The notes below the pieces were generated by a model. It saw only the letters and a program-made list of their open reading frames with translations. It searched no databases and was not told the origin of the DNA. From Bog-159 sp963818855 (GTDB taxonomy: Bacteria; Acidobacteriota; Terriglobia; Bryobacterales; Bryobacteraceae): a stretch of 64,000 nucleotides of DNA. Made by a program: the position numbers and the translations under genes. How positions within the stretch are numbered: position 1 is the stretch's first letter; every line of letters starts with the position of its first letter. Location: assembly GCA_963818855.1 (NCBI GenBank), contig CAWFUH010000003.1, positions 964,383-1,028,382 on the forward strand, in the 5' to 3' direction. Of the stretch, positions 51,201 through 58,237 are shown in pieces.

Positions 51201-51673
51201 CGTTTTACAGCGGCATTCCCGAGTCGCCCACGATAGACAACTATGGTGCAGCCGCGGGGGTGGTAAAACCAGGTGCGGGACCCAACAACCGACCCGATGC
51301 GGGAAGCGGAGCCGTGTACCCATCGACGCAGAACCGCAGCCAATGGATCGAGGGCTGTCCCGACCAGGTGTGTACATCCGGCCCGTATATGTACCCGGCG
51401 AGCAATACCTTTGGCACTTACCCGATCGACACGCTCATCGGTCCGCACTTCATCAACTTCGACTTCTCGGCGCAGAAGCTGTTCCACATCACGGAGCGCG
51501 TTTCATTCGGCCTCCGCATGGATTCGCGGAACTTCTTCAACCACACCAACCTCGGCGGCTTCAATAGCGACGTCACGAGTCCACAAGCCGGCCAGATCAC
51601 CGGCATTGCTTTCGGCGGTAACAACGGCGTCGGCATGCGCACGCTGCAGTTCTCCGGCAACATCAAGTTCTAA
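48230..51673 (+). CDS. Oar-like TonB-dependent receptor with carboxypeptidase-regulatory-like domain
   Basis: A 1147-residue outer membrane protein. The signal peptide (LRKLATFAVCFSFALLFCF... cut near RAQQ) is followed by a CarboxypepD_reg-like beta-sandwich (GSIVGTVTDPTGAAVNGAKV, residues about 33-115) and a plug domain (DAHQIEELPSVGRNLQAFEL). The large beta-barrel carries the YSTKSGTNEFHGDAFEFLQ motif typical of the Oar group and ends with an aromatic C-terminal strand (RTLQFSGNIKF). Such receptors import or display large substrates such as glycans or peptides using TonB. ATG 48230 is set by the strong ribosome site AGAGGGGGGAAA. A terminator follows. Confidence 0.93.
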   Translation: MLSLRKLATFAVCFSFALLFCFNGTLRAQQVFGSIVGTVTDPTGAAVNGAKVVITDIAKGTQSDTTTNESGNYTKGQLIPGQYQVSIEASGFTKAVSNQITVQVDAVARFDVAMQVGNVSQEVEVTAAAPLLQSDRADVAQTFDAHQIEELPSVGRNLQAFELLNPGTVPFGWGHASDENPQGSVQMVVNGQVFSAMGYELDGTTNQDPILGIIVINPTFDSVAEVKQANQDFDAEFSYTGAGLATYSTKSGTNEFHGDAFEFLQVNTPGFTDFARNPFTNGNPVYRQNQFGGSIGGRVIKDKLFFFADTQLNRQALGGSLNTSVPTAQDRTGNLSDWLADSKNYQIYDPASGNQTTGVGRVPFPNNVIPTARLSPQALAIMAYWPLPNTTSNGLSFANNYDASGDVAITGNLWNTRWDYYLNQKNSIFGRYSYAAYTEQAPGAFGLEAGGPNFGNYAGDSSALNQSLAAGWTYTISPTLVNEFRLGYMRYHVTDVPNGFGTDPATQAGIPGLNLDKTYTSGMPYFDIQDSGVGDDKLGYSLGANQCNCPLTQSERQIQFVDNVTKIRGNHSFKFGVDLRYAENLRVPSDSHRAGELYFNGNNTGNVTAVGASPVDGMGLATFLLGDTSSFDRYVSSSTNAQERQKRFFYYGQDEWRVTPKLTATLGVRWEMVFPETVNAAGNGSTLDLQNGLMYVFGVGGVSSHGIQNMNWHEFAPRVGLAYEVDKKTVVRAGYGWSYNLGTFGSTFGHNVTQNPPVLDYQQINNVSTQPFASVFSLSQGPSSPAAITVGSNGTFPLPNGISPKFRPDVFTMPVVYQYNATIQRQLTNKIAITGGYVGNSTRHGWIGTSNTINPNEAEWNPTTQTATQPYYALYGWTQGLGYYCNCTNQQYNSFQSTLTIRALAGWTVQGNYTYQRLQSWDGPYDTNYYFIYGPQNGAGGYGDSSLLPHDQITIAQNYDIPFGHGRQFGSTANKGVDLALGGWTISAITTFYSGIPESPTIDNYGAAAGVVKPGAGPNNRPDAGSGAVYPSTQNRSQWIEGCPDQVCTSGPYMYPASNTFGTYPIDTLIGPHFINFDFSAQKLFHITERVSFGLRMDSRNFFNHTNLGGFNSDVTSPQAGQITGIAFGGNNGVGMRTLQFSGNIKF

Positions 51674-51701
51674 CCATTCCGGAGCGCGGCGCTATCTCTT
51701 T

Positions 51702-51739
51702 AAAGGACCCGCGGGGCTAACGCTCTGCGGGTCCTTTTT
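51702..51739 (+). terminator. Rho-independent terminator after the TonB receptor gene
   Basis: An 11-bp perfect stem, AAAGGACCCGC (51702-51712) with GCGGGTCCTTT (51727-51737), has a 14-base loop and runs into a T tract. It lies about 30 bases after the receptor stop. Confidence 0.9.
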
Positions 51740-51794
51740 ATGCCGCGGATGATGGTTAGAATTGAGGGGTGAGGCCTAATCGAGCGTGAGCGTC

Positions 51795-53702
51795 ATGGCT
51801 GCCCCGCCTGTGCGTCTGCTCTGCCTGCTGCTGGCGATCACCTCGCTGGCGAGCGCCGGCGGAAGCGGTAATGTGGGCCGCGACGCATGCGCCGGCTGCC
51901 ACAAGAGCATCGCGCTAACGCACCTGCGCACCAACATGGCGCGCACCTGGCAGGGCGTGGCTGTTAACCAGCAGTTCCCCGCGAATTACTTCCAGACCCA
52001 CGCGGAAGGGCCGGCGCCCGAGATCAAGTACGAGCTCCAGAGAACCGGCCAGAGCCTCCAGTATCGAGTGCAAATGCCGGGGCAACCGGTGCTCGATTTT
52101 CCGGTGGAAAGCATGGTCGGCGGCCACCGCCATGGAATCAGTTTTCTGTTTCGTGTTCCCTCTCTGGATGGCTTGCCTCTGCCGCGCGCGCGTCTGCTCG
52201 AAGCCCGCTACTTCCACTATGCGGAGCGCGGCCAACTGGCGCTGTCGCTCGGCTTTCCAGAAGAGAAACCCTCCACTTACGAAACCGCCATGGGCCGGGT
52301 ATTGACTCCGTATTTGGAAGTGAGATGCCTCTCCTGCCACGGCGCGCCGCGCACTCACGGAACGCGCGTCGAGACCGGCGTAGGTTGCGAGAACTGCCAC
52401 GGCCCCGGCCAACCCCATTTAGCCGCGGTCGCCGCCCACGCGCGCGACCTCCGCATTTCGAACCCGGACAAACTGCCCGTTGCGGAGAGGTTTCGGCCCT
52501 GCTCGCAATGTCATGCCGGCTCCAGTGTGGTCGAAGACCCCATGCCGGACGATACGCTGATTTCCGATCAGGTCACGGCGTTGAAAAACAGCGAGTGCTG
52601 GCGTCAGAGTGCGGCCCAGATCACGTGCACGAACTGTCACGACCCGCACCAGGATGCGCCCCGTCCGGTGCTGGTCTCGAGGGCCGAAAAAACGTGTCTC
52701 GGGTGCCATAGCGCCACGGTAACTAAGCATGCGGGTCTGTGCCCGGTGAATCGGCGCACAGGCTGCGTCGAATGCCATATGGCCAGCGAGACCCGCGGCG
52801 CGTTTGTCATAGCGGAACACTGGATTCGCGTACAGCCTGGCCAAAAGACTGAGGTGAGCGCGCATAATCCGGCATGGCAAACGACAGTCACTCCCAAGCA
52901 TCTCTATCTCCGCATGATTGTTTTAGACGACCGCGAAAGAGCGTCGGCCATCCGGGAGCAGCTTCTATCGGGAGGATCGTTCTTCGAACTCGCCCGGGCC
53001 AATTCTATCGACCAGGGCTCGGCCATGAATGGCGGCTATCTGGGGGACCTCGACGCCAGCCAGCTCGATCCGGCGTGGTCCGCGGCCGCGCTGAAGCTGC
53101 AGCCCGGAGAGATCTCCGCTGTCGTCGAAGCAAAAGGCAAGTACATCACGCTCCAGCGCATGCCGCGCAATTTCCGCGAGGATGCCGAAGTTGTATTCAA
53201 CCATGCGATGGGTCTGCGCAAGCAAGGCAAGCAGCAGGAGTCCATGAACGAAATGCTCGAGGCGCTGAAGATCTATCCGCATCTTCTGCGCGCGCTGACC
53301 TGGCTCGGAGCAATGTATGGGCAAAGCGGCAATCCGAGCGTGAGTGCCGGAATTCTGACCATTGCCACGCGGCTCTATCCGCGGGATGCCGGCGCCCACT
53401 TTAACCTGGCACTCGCCTATGGGGCGCTGGGCAAGGCGGAAGAAATTGCCGAGTATCAGCGCACCATAGAAATCGATGGCGATTACGTTTTGGCCTATCT
53501 GAACTGGGGCGCCGCGCTATATGGCAAAGGCCAGTACGAAGACGCGATTAAAATCTATCGCAAAGGGATCGACGTGAACCCTCTATTCGCCTCTCTTCAT
53601 TACAGCCTGGGGGTGGCATTGGAACAGGACAACAAGACAGCCGAAGCGGCGGCCGAGATGGCGCTGGCCGCGAAGATCGATCCCAACGTTGGCAAACGAT
53701 AA
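51795..53702 (+). CDS. Seven-heme cytochrome c fused to parvulin-type PPIase and TPR domains
   Basis: A 635-residue exported protein. After the signal peptide (LLCLLLAITSLASA), seven CxxCH heme sites appear: CAGCH, CLSCH, CENCH, CSQCH, CTNCH, CLGCH and CVECH (residues about 32-330), a multiheme arrangement of the cytochrome c554 type. A rotamase-like domain follows (about 370-455: AIREQLLSGGSFFELARANS, then GGYLGDLDASQLDPAW and VEAKGKYITLQRM), then four or so TPRs to the end. The cytochrome suggests periplasmic electron transfer, and the PPIase and TPRs suggest protein folding or docking. ATG 51795 is chosen; GTG 51786 is in frame. Five bases separate it from the TPR gene. Confidence 0.9.
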   Translation: MAAPPVRLLCLLLAITSLASAGGSGNVGRDACAGCHKSIALTHLRTNMARTWQGVAVNQQFPANYFQTHAEGPAPEIKYELQRTGQSLQYRVQMPGQPVLDFPVESMVGGHRHGISFLFRVPSLDGLPLPRARLLEARYFHYAERGQLALSLGFPEEKPSTYETAMGRVLTPYLEVRCLSCHGAPRTHGTRVETGVGCENCHGPGQPHLAAVAAHARDLRISNPDKLPVAERFRPCSQCHAGSSVVEDPMPDDTLISDQVTALKNSECWRQSAAQITCTNCHDPHQDAPRPVLVSRAEKTCLGCHSATVTKHAGLCPVNRRTGCVECHMASETRGAFVIAEHWIRVQPGQKTEVSAHNPAWQTTVTPKHLYLRMIVLDDRERASAIREQLLSGGSFFELARANSIDQGSAMNGGYLGDLDASQLDPAWSAAALKLQPGEISAVVEAKGKYITLQRMPRNFREDAEVVFNHAMGLRKQGKQQESMNEMLEALKIYPHLLRALTWLGAMYGQSGNPSVSAGILTIATRLYPRDAGAHFNLALAYGALGKAEEIAEYQRTIEIDGDYVLAYLNWGAALYGKGQYEDAIKIYRKGIDVNPLFASLHYSLGVALEQDNKTAEAAAEMALAAKIDPNVGKR

Positions 53703-53707
53703 CGACC

Positions 53708-55300
53708 ATGGGATCTCTGCTGCTCTTGTTCCTTCAGGCCGGGGCTTACCAGGCGGGCATGCAGGCGTACAGCCAGCATCGGTTCGCGGAGGCCATCCCA
53801 TGGTTTGAAAAGGCCGCGGCCGGTGGTCCGCAGGTGCCGGCGGCGCGGTACATGCTAGGCATCTCCTGCCTCGAGACACATCAGGATGAGAAGGCCGTCG
53901 AGACCTTCGCCGCGCTCTATCAAGTCGAGCCCGAATCCGCGGCCGCGCACCTGTTAACTGCCGGCATGATGCTGCGCGCACAGATGACCGCGGCCGCCGC
54001 GCAGCAAGCGGGCCGCGCGCTCGAGATCGACCCACACGTCCCGCAGGCGCACTACGTGCTGGGCGAGGCAGCGTTCACCTCGGGCGACGTACGCCAGGCT
54101 GTCGCCGAATTTCAGCAGGAGATCGCGCACAATCCGAGCTTCTTCATGGCCTACTACAGGCTCGGCGCGACGTACGTGCAGCGCGGCGCGTGGGATGCCG
54201 CCATCTCGGCGCTGGAGCTCTCCATCTGGCTGAATCCCAACCATAGCGGCCCATACGCGCTAATCGGTAAGGCCTATCTTAAGCGAGGCGACTTGGATGA
54301 CGCAGGGGGCGCCCTGCGTCATGCGCTCCAGATGGACCCGCAAGACCGCGAGATTCGCGCTCTCCTGGATCAAGCTTCCGCGCCCTCACGTCCCACAGCC
54401 GCCGCCTCACAGTCGCCGGCGCCCAGCACTACCTCTCCGGCCCGTGGCTCCCAAGCTCCGGCTCCCGATCCCGCATACGTTCGCGGCCTGTCCAGTTACC
54501 GCCGGCACGATTACGTCCCGGCGGCCAAGACCCTGCAACAAGCCCTGCCCGCCATACCGCAGAACACTCCGCAATATCGCGAGACCCTGCAGATGATTGG
54601 CCGCAGCGAGTATCTGGCGGGGCACATCCCGGAGGCCATTCCCTGGCTCGAGAAGGCCCGCCAACAAGGCGCCCGGAACAACGAGCTGCTCTTCGTGTTG
54701 GGGAACAGTTATCTGCAAACGCGCCAAATCCCGAAAGCGCGCGGGGCGTTTGCCGACCTGTACGGGGTCCCGGCCGGATCGGGCGCGGCCCGCGCCGTAA
54801 CCGCCCGGCTGCTGATGCGTCTGGAATTCGAAGACGATGCCCAAGCCGAGTTGGAAGCGGCTGTGGCACGTGAGCCGAAGCTTCCGGAAGCGCATTATAT
54901 GCTGGGTGAAATCGCCATCTACCGCGCCCAAATCGACCGCGCCGTGGCTGAGCTCAATCGCGAAATCGCGGTCAACCCCGGATTTGCGATGGCCTACTAC
55001 CGCCTGGGCGACGCCTACACGCGCCGCGAAGACTGGGAACATGCCGTTCCGCCATTACAGCGCGCGGTGTGGCTCGATCCCACTTACAGCGGACCATACA
55101 TTGTCTTAGGCAAAACCTATCTGAAGAAAGGCGACTTGCCGGAAGCCGAACGCATGCTGCGGCGCGCTTTGCAATTGGACCCGCGCAACTCCTCGGCGCA
55201 TTACCTGTTGGGCCGCACGCTGATCCAATCCGGGCGCGCCGAAGAGGGCAAGAAGCTGCTGCGCGAATCGGAGGAGTTGAAGGACGCGCCGGGGCAGTAG
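53708..55300 (+). CDS. TPR-repeat protein with internally duplicated halves
   Basis: A 530-residue protein made of TPRs around a Pro/Ser/Ala-rich linker (about residues 225-255). The two halves are duplicates: HYVLGEAAFTSGDVRQAVAE...MAYYRLGATYVQRG...SGPYALIGKAYLKRGDL in the first matches HYMLGEIAIYRAQIDRAVAE...MAYYRLGDAYTRRE...SGPYIVLGKTYLKKGDL in the second. The hydrophobic start (GSLLLLFLQAG) could be a short signal sequence, fitting a periplasmic partner of the preceding cytochrome. It is co-transcribed with that gene (five-base gap). It probably acts as a scaffold; ligand unknown. Confidence 0.85.
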   Translation: MGSLLLLFLQAGAYQAGMQAYSQHRFAEAIPWFEKAAAGGPQVPAARYMLGISCLETHQDEKAVETFAALYQVEPESAAAHLLTAGMMLRAQMTAAAAQQAGRALEIDPHVPQAHYVLGEAAFTSGDVRQAVAEFQQEIAHNPSFFMAYYRLGATYVQRGAWDAAISALELSIWLNPNHSGPYALIGKAYLKRGDLDDAGGALRHALQMDPQDREIRALLDQASAPSRPTAAASQSPAPSTTSPARGSQAPAPDPAYVRGLSSYRRHDYVPAAKTLQQALPAIPQNTPQYRETLQMIGRSEYLAGHIPEAIPWLEKARQQGARNNELLFVLGNSYLQTRQIPKARGAFADLYGVPAGSGAARAVTARLLMRLEFEDDAQAELEAAVAREPKLPEAHYMLGEIAIYRAQIDRAVAELNREIAVNPGFAMAYYRLGDAYTRREDWEHAVPPLQRAVWLDPTYSGPYIVLGKTYLKKGDLPEAERMLRRALQLDPRNSSAHYLLGRTLIQSGRAEEGKKLLRESEELKDAPGQ

Positions 55301-55304
55301 GTAA

Positions 55305-55649
55305 TCACGCCAGCGTGGAACGGATCTTCTTGGGTAGCTTCTGCAGAACCAGATCGTAGGATGTGCGCACCAGGCGCTTGATCTCCACCGCTGCCAAAGC
55401 GTCTTCCGTCTCGAGCGCGACCCAGAGATTGCGCGCTAAGTGCGGCCCTTGAATGATGCCGGGGCGCTCGACTAATTCAACGAACTCCTCAGGCGGGCAC
55501 TTCATCGACAGCCAGACCTTGGAAGGTTCCAGCGCCAGGATGGCGAAAACCTTGCCGCCGATTTTGAATACGAGATGGTCGCCCCACTGCACGGTCTCAG
55601 TGGCGTGGGGCAGCGACATGCAGTAGCGGCGCACCCATTCGATGTTCAT
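55305..55649 (-). CDS. MmcQ/YjbR-family protein
   Basis: A 114-residue protein of the MmcQ/YjbR (CyaY-like fold) family: MNIEWVRRYCMSLPHATETV at the N-terminus, then WGDHLVFKIGGKVFAILAL and WLSMKCPPEEFVELVERPGI, with the C-terminal helix RLVRTSYDLVLQKLPKKIRS. Members are often called DNA-binding but the role is unclear. It starts eight bases after the stop of the sigma-54 activator gene, so it is probably co-transcribed with it. Confidence 0.9.
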   Translation of the reverse strand: MNIEWVRRYCMSLPHATETVQWGDHLVFKIGGKVFAILALEPSKVWLSMKCPPEEFVELVERPGIIQGPHLARNLWVALETEDALAAVEIKRLVRTSYDLVLQKLPKKIRSTLA

Positions 55650-55657
55650 ACAGTCCT

Positions 55658-57493
55658 CTAGCGCAGACCCAGGTTACGCATCAGCCGGTACAAATAATTC
55701 GGATGTACGCCCAGCAGCCTGGCCGCATTCGGGTGATCGTTCTTGGCTTGCTGAAACGCCTGGGCGATAGCCTCCCGCTTGGCACGATCCACCGCGTCCT
55801 GCAAACCAGGAACACGCTCCACGTCAGCGGGCCGCGCGATCTCGCGGATGCTCTCCGGCAGGTCTTCCAGTTGAATGACGTCACTCGATCCCAGCACCAC
55901 CGCGCGCTCCACGGCGTTCTCCAACTCACGGATGTTGCCCGGCCAATCGTAATGCGCGAGATACGCCTGGGCTTCGGGCGAAATTCCGCCGATGCGCCGC
56001 CCGCATTGCGCCCCGAACTTCGTCGCGAAGTGCATCGCCAGGATGGGAATATCCGACTGGCGCTCGCGCAACGCGGGTGTCTTCAGCGTCACCACGTTCA
56101 GGCGATAATAGAGATCCTGCCGGAACCTTCCGCCGCGCACCTCCTCTTCCAGATTGCGATTGGTGGCCGCGATCAGCCGGATGTCCAGCTTCACCGGCTG
56201 CGTGCTGCCAACGCGCTCCATCTGCCGCTCCTGCAGCACGCGCAGCAGCTTGGCCTGCAACTGCAAGGGCATCTCGCCGATCTCGTCGAGGAACACGGTG
56301 CCGCCGGCCGCCACTTCCAGCCGTCCTTTTTTCTGCGCAAATGCGCCCGTGAAGGCGCCCTTCTCGTGGCCGAAAAGCTCGCTCTCCAGCAGCGTCTCGG
56401 CCAGCGCCGCACAGTTTACCGCCATGAAAGGCTGCCCGGCCCGCGAGCTGTTCTGATGTATGGCGCGGGCCACCAGTTCCTTGCCGGTGCCGGTCTCTCC
56501 CGCGATCAGAACAGTGGAATTGGCCTGCGCAGCGCGCCCGATACTGCGCTGCAGCTCGCGCAGGCGGTCACTCTCGCCGATCATGTGATGGTCCCCGTGC
56601 AGCTCCGATTCGAGCCGCTGGTTCTCCGCCTCCAGCCATTCCAGGTGGAAGGCGTTCTCCAGCGCCATCGAGGCAATCTGCGTGAGCGCGACCAGCAGTT
56701 GCAGATGCTTTTCCTCGAAAGTTGCGCCCTCCAGATAGAGGATCCCGCACACCTGCTCGCGGATCAGCAGCGGCGCCAGGAGGAGCGCCTTGCCGGCCTC
56801 CACATTGCCGGCGATCAGCCCGCAAGACTCCCGCATGACGCGCTGGATCAGGGTGCGGTCGAGGGCCAGTGGCCGGTGGGGTGCCGAGGCCCCCGCCCTT
56901 ACGGCCAGCGATGAGGGTTCGCTCAGGTCTTCCTCGTACAGCAGGACGGCTCCGCAGGTGGCTGGAATTACGTCGAGGATCAGTTCCAGCAACTGCTGTT
57001 CGAGAACACTGCGGGCCGGCGATCTGCGCAACTTGTACAGCGCGTGAAACGAGTGCGACAGGATGCTGACGCGCAGCAGCGCGCGCAAATCAGAGGCATT
57101 CTCCAGCACCGCCGGAATTTGTCCGGCCGCGACGGGGATTTCGATGGTGGTAGTGTCGCCGCCGGATTCTTCCCATATGGTATCCGCCTGAGTTAGAAAT
57201 TCGAACTCGATGCCGCCGACCTTGATACGATCGCCGTGGGCCAGCATCTGTTCCGTCACCCGCGCGTCATTGACCAGCGTGCCGTTATAGCTGCCCAGAT
57301 CGCGGATGACGAAGGCGTCCCCTGCCCGCACAATGACGCAGTGCTCGCGCGAGATCGACTTATCGTGCAACGGAAGCTGGTTACTGGTATCGCGTCCAAT
57401 GGTAAAGGGGTCCACGGCGATCGGGTAGCTGCCACCTTCGTCCGGGCCGGTCATCACGCGCAGTAGGGGAGTCATCAATCTTCTATTGTTCAC
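55658..57493 (-). CDS. Sigma-54-dependent activator with FHA, GAF, AAA+ and Fis-type HTH domains
   Basis: A 611-residue enhancer-binding protein. The FHA domain (residues 8-100, with TIGRDTSNQLPLHDKSISRE and GSYNGTLVNDARV) binds phosphothreonine. A GAF domain follows (about 140-285) and then the AAA+ core with Walker A GETGTGKE (332-339), the sigma-54-contacting loop GAFTGA (379-384), Walker B GGTVFLDEIGEM and the arginine-finger region. A Fis-type helix-turn-helix ends the protein (AARLLGVHPNYLYRLMRNLG). Architecture indicates control by Ser/Thr phosphorylation and a small ligand. Start GTG 57493; ATG 57475, just before the FHA domain, is an alternative. It is divergent from the gene behind the sigma-54 promoter at 57618. 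Confidence 0.95.
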   Translation of the reverse strand: MNNRRLMTPLLRVMTGPDEGGSYPIAVDPFTIGRDTSNQLPLHDKSISREHCVIVRAGDAFVIRDLGSYNGTLVNDARVTEQMLAHGDRIKVGGIEFEFLTQADTIWEESGGDTTTIEIPVAAGQIPAVLENASDLRALLRVSILSHSFHALYKLRRSPARSVLEQQLLELILDVIPATCGAVLLYEEDLSEPSSLAVRAGASAPHRPLALDRTLIQRVMRESCGLIAGNVEAGKALLLAPLLIREQVCGILYLEGATFEEKHLQLLVALTQIASMALENAFHLEWLEAENQRLESELHGDHHMIGESDRLRELQRSIGRAAQANSTVLIAGETGTGKELVARAIHQNSSRAGQPFMAVNCAALAETLLESELFGHEKGAFTGAFAQKKGRLEVAAGGTVFLDEIGEMPLQLQAKLLRVLQERQMERVGSTQPVKLDIRLIAATNRNLEEEVRGGRFRQDLYYRLNVVTLKTPALRERQSDIPILAMHFATKFGAQCGRRIGGISPEAQAYLAHYDWPGNIRELENAVERAVVLGSSDVIQLEDLPESIREIARPADVERVPGLQDAVDRAKREAIAQAFQQAKNDHPNAARLLGVHPNYLYRLMRNLGLR

Positions 57494-57617
57494 CTTTTGG
57501 TTACTGGATTCACCTGGAGGTACAGAGCCGCCGTCCTATTTGAGCGGCATGCGCCGTTTTTCAATTCGCGATCGGCGGTTTATCAACGAGTTGCATAGAG
57601 ACCACCGCATTTTCTGA

Positions 57618-57634
57618 TTGGCAGGCCGCTTGCC
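57618..57634 (+). promoter_or_regulatory. Sigma-54 (-24/-12) promoter
   Basis: TTGGCAGGCCGCTTGCC: the invariant GG (-24) and GC (-12) are separated by the canonical ten bases, with TTGGCA and TTGC intact. Initiation is predicted near 57645, about 48 bases upstream of the exported protein gene at 57693. It lies in the 200-bp region divergent from the sigma-54 activator gene, which leaves room for activator sites. Confidence 0.75.
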
Positions 57635-57692
57635 TTTGCTGAGCGACGTGATTGACAGAAACCAGCTCTCAGAGAAACAAGGAGATACGAAA

Positions 57693-58124
57693 ATGAAGAC
57701 CTCACAAAGCATACTTCTTAGCGTCGCCGTGGCTGCACTGTGCGGGGCCAGCGGCCTTCATGCGCAGACCCAGGCGACGGCCAGCATCCCGTTCGCCTTC
57801 TCCGCGCAGAACACCACGCTGCCAGCCGGCCAGTACGTCATGTACAAGGCGGGCTTAACCCACAATTTGATGGTGGTGCGGAATGTCGAAACACGCCAGG
57901 CACTGTTGGTGCTCACACCCGACGCCGCCTACGAATATAAGGGACCCCAAGACAAGAATGTCATCCTGTTCCACCGTATCGGCGACCGCTACTTCCTGGC
58001 TGAAGTGAAAACCGCCGCGGTCGACGGCCACGTTCCTCCGTCCCGACAGGAACGCGAGTTGGACTCTGAGGGTGCGGGCCAGCCGATGGCGGCCGTGATC
58101 GTCCCAGCTCTCGGTGTTCGTTGA
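57693..58124 (+). CDS. Small exported protein under a sigma-54 promoter
   Basis: A 143-residue protein with signal peptide (SILLSVAVAALCGASGLHAQ) and a compact beta-rich mature part: ATASIPFAFSAQNTTLPAGQ, MVVRNVETRQALLVLTPDAA and ILFHRIGDRYFLAEVKTAAV. Similar small secreted proteins with an IPFAF...LPAGQY core are frequent, from memory, in acidobacteria; function unknown. ATG 57693 is fixed by AAGGAG at eight bases. It is transcribed divergently from the FHA-type sigma-54 activator, its most likely regulator. A hairpin at 58168-58215 lies downstream. Confidence 0.85.
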   Translation: MKTSQSILLSVAVAALCGASGLHAQTQATASIPFAFSAQNTTLPAGQYVMYKAGLTHNLMVVRNVETRQALLVLTPDAAYEYKGPQDKNVILFHRIGDRYFLAEVKTAAVDGHVPPSRQERELDSEGAGQPMAAVIVPALGVR

Positions 58125-58167
58125 TGTGCGTTGCGGCGGAGCCTACCGCTCACGCGCGACGTCTATC

Positions 58168-58215
58168 GGCTCAGCAACGCTTGCCGCGTTACCGCGCGCG
58201 CAGCGTTACTGAGCC
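58168..58215. terminator. Long hairpin between convergent genes
   Basis: GGCTCAGCAACGCT (58168-58181) pairs with AGCGTTACTGAGCC (58202-58215), 13 of 14 positions. There is no T tract. It lies between the ends of the secreted protein gene and the TopIII-RecQ gene and could end both transcripts. Confidence 0.5.
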
Positions 58216-58237
58216 GCGACCGTTTTCGGAGCGCTTC

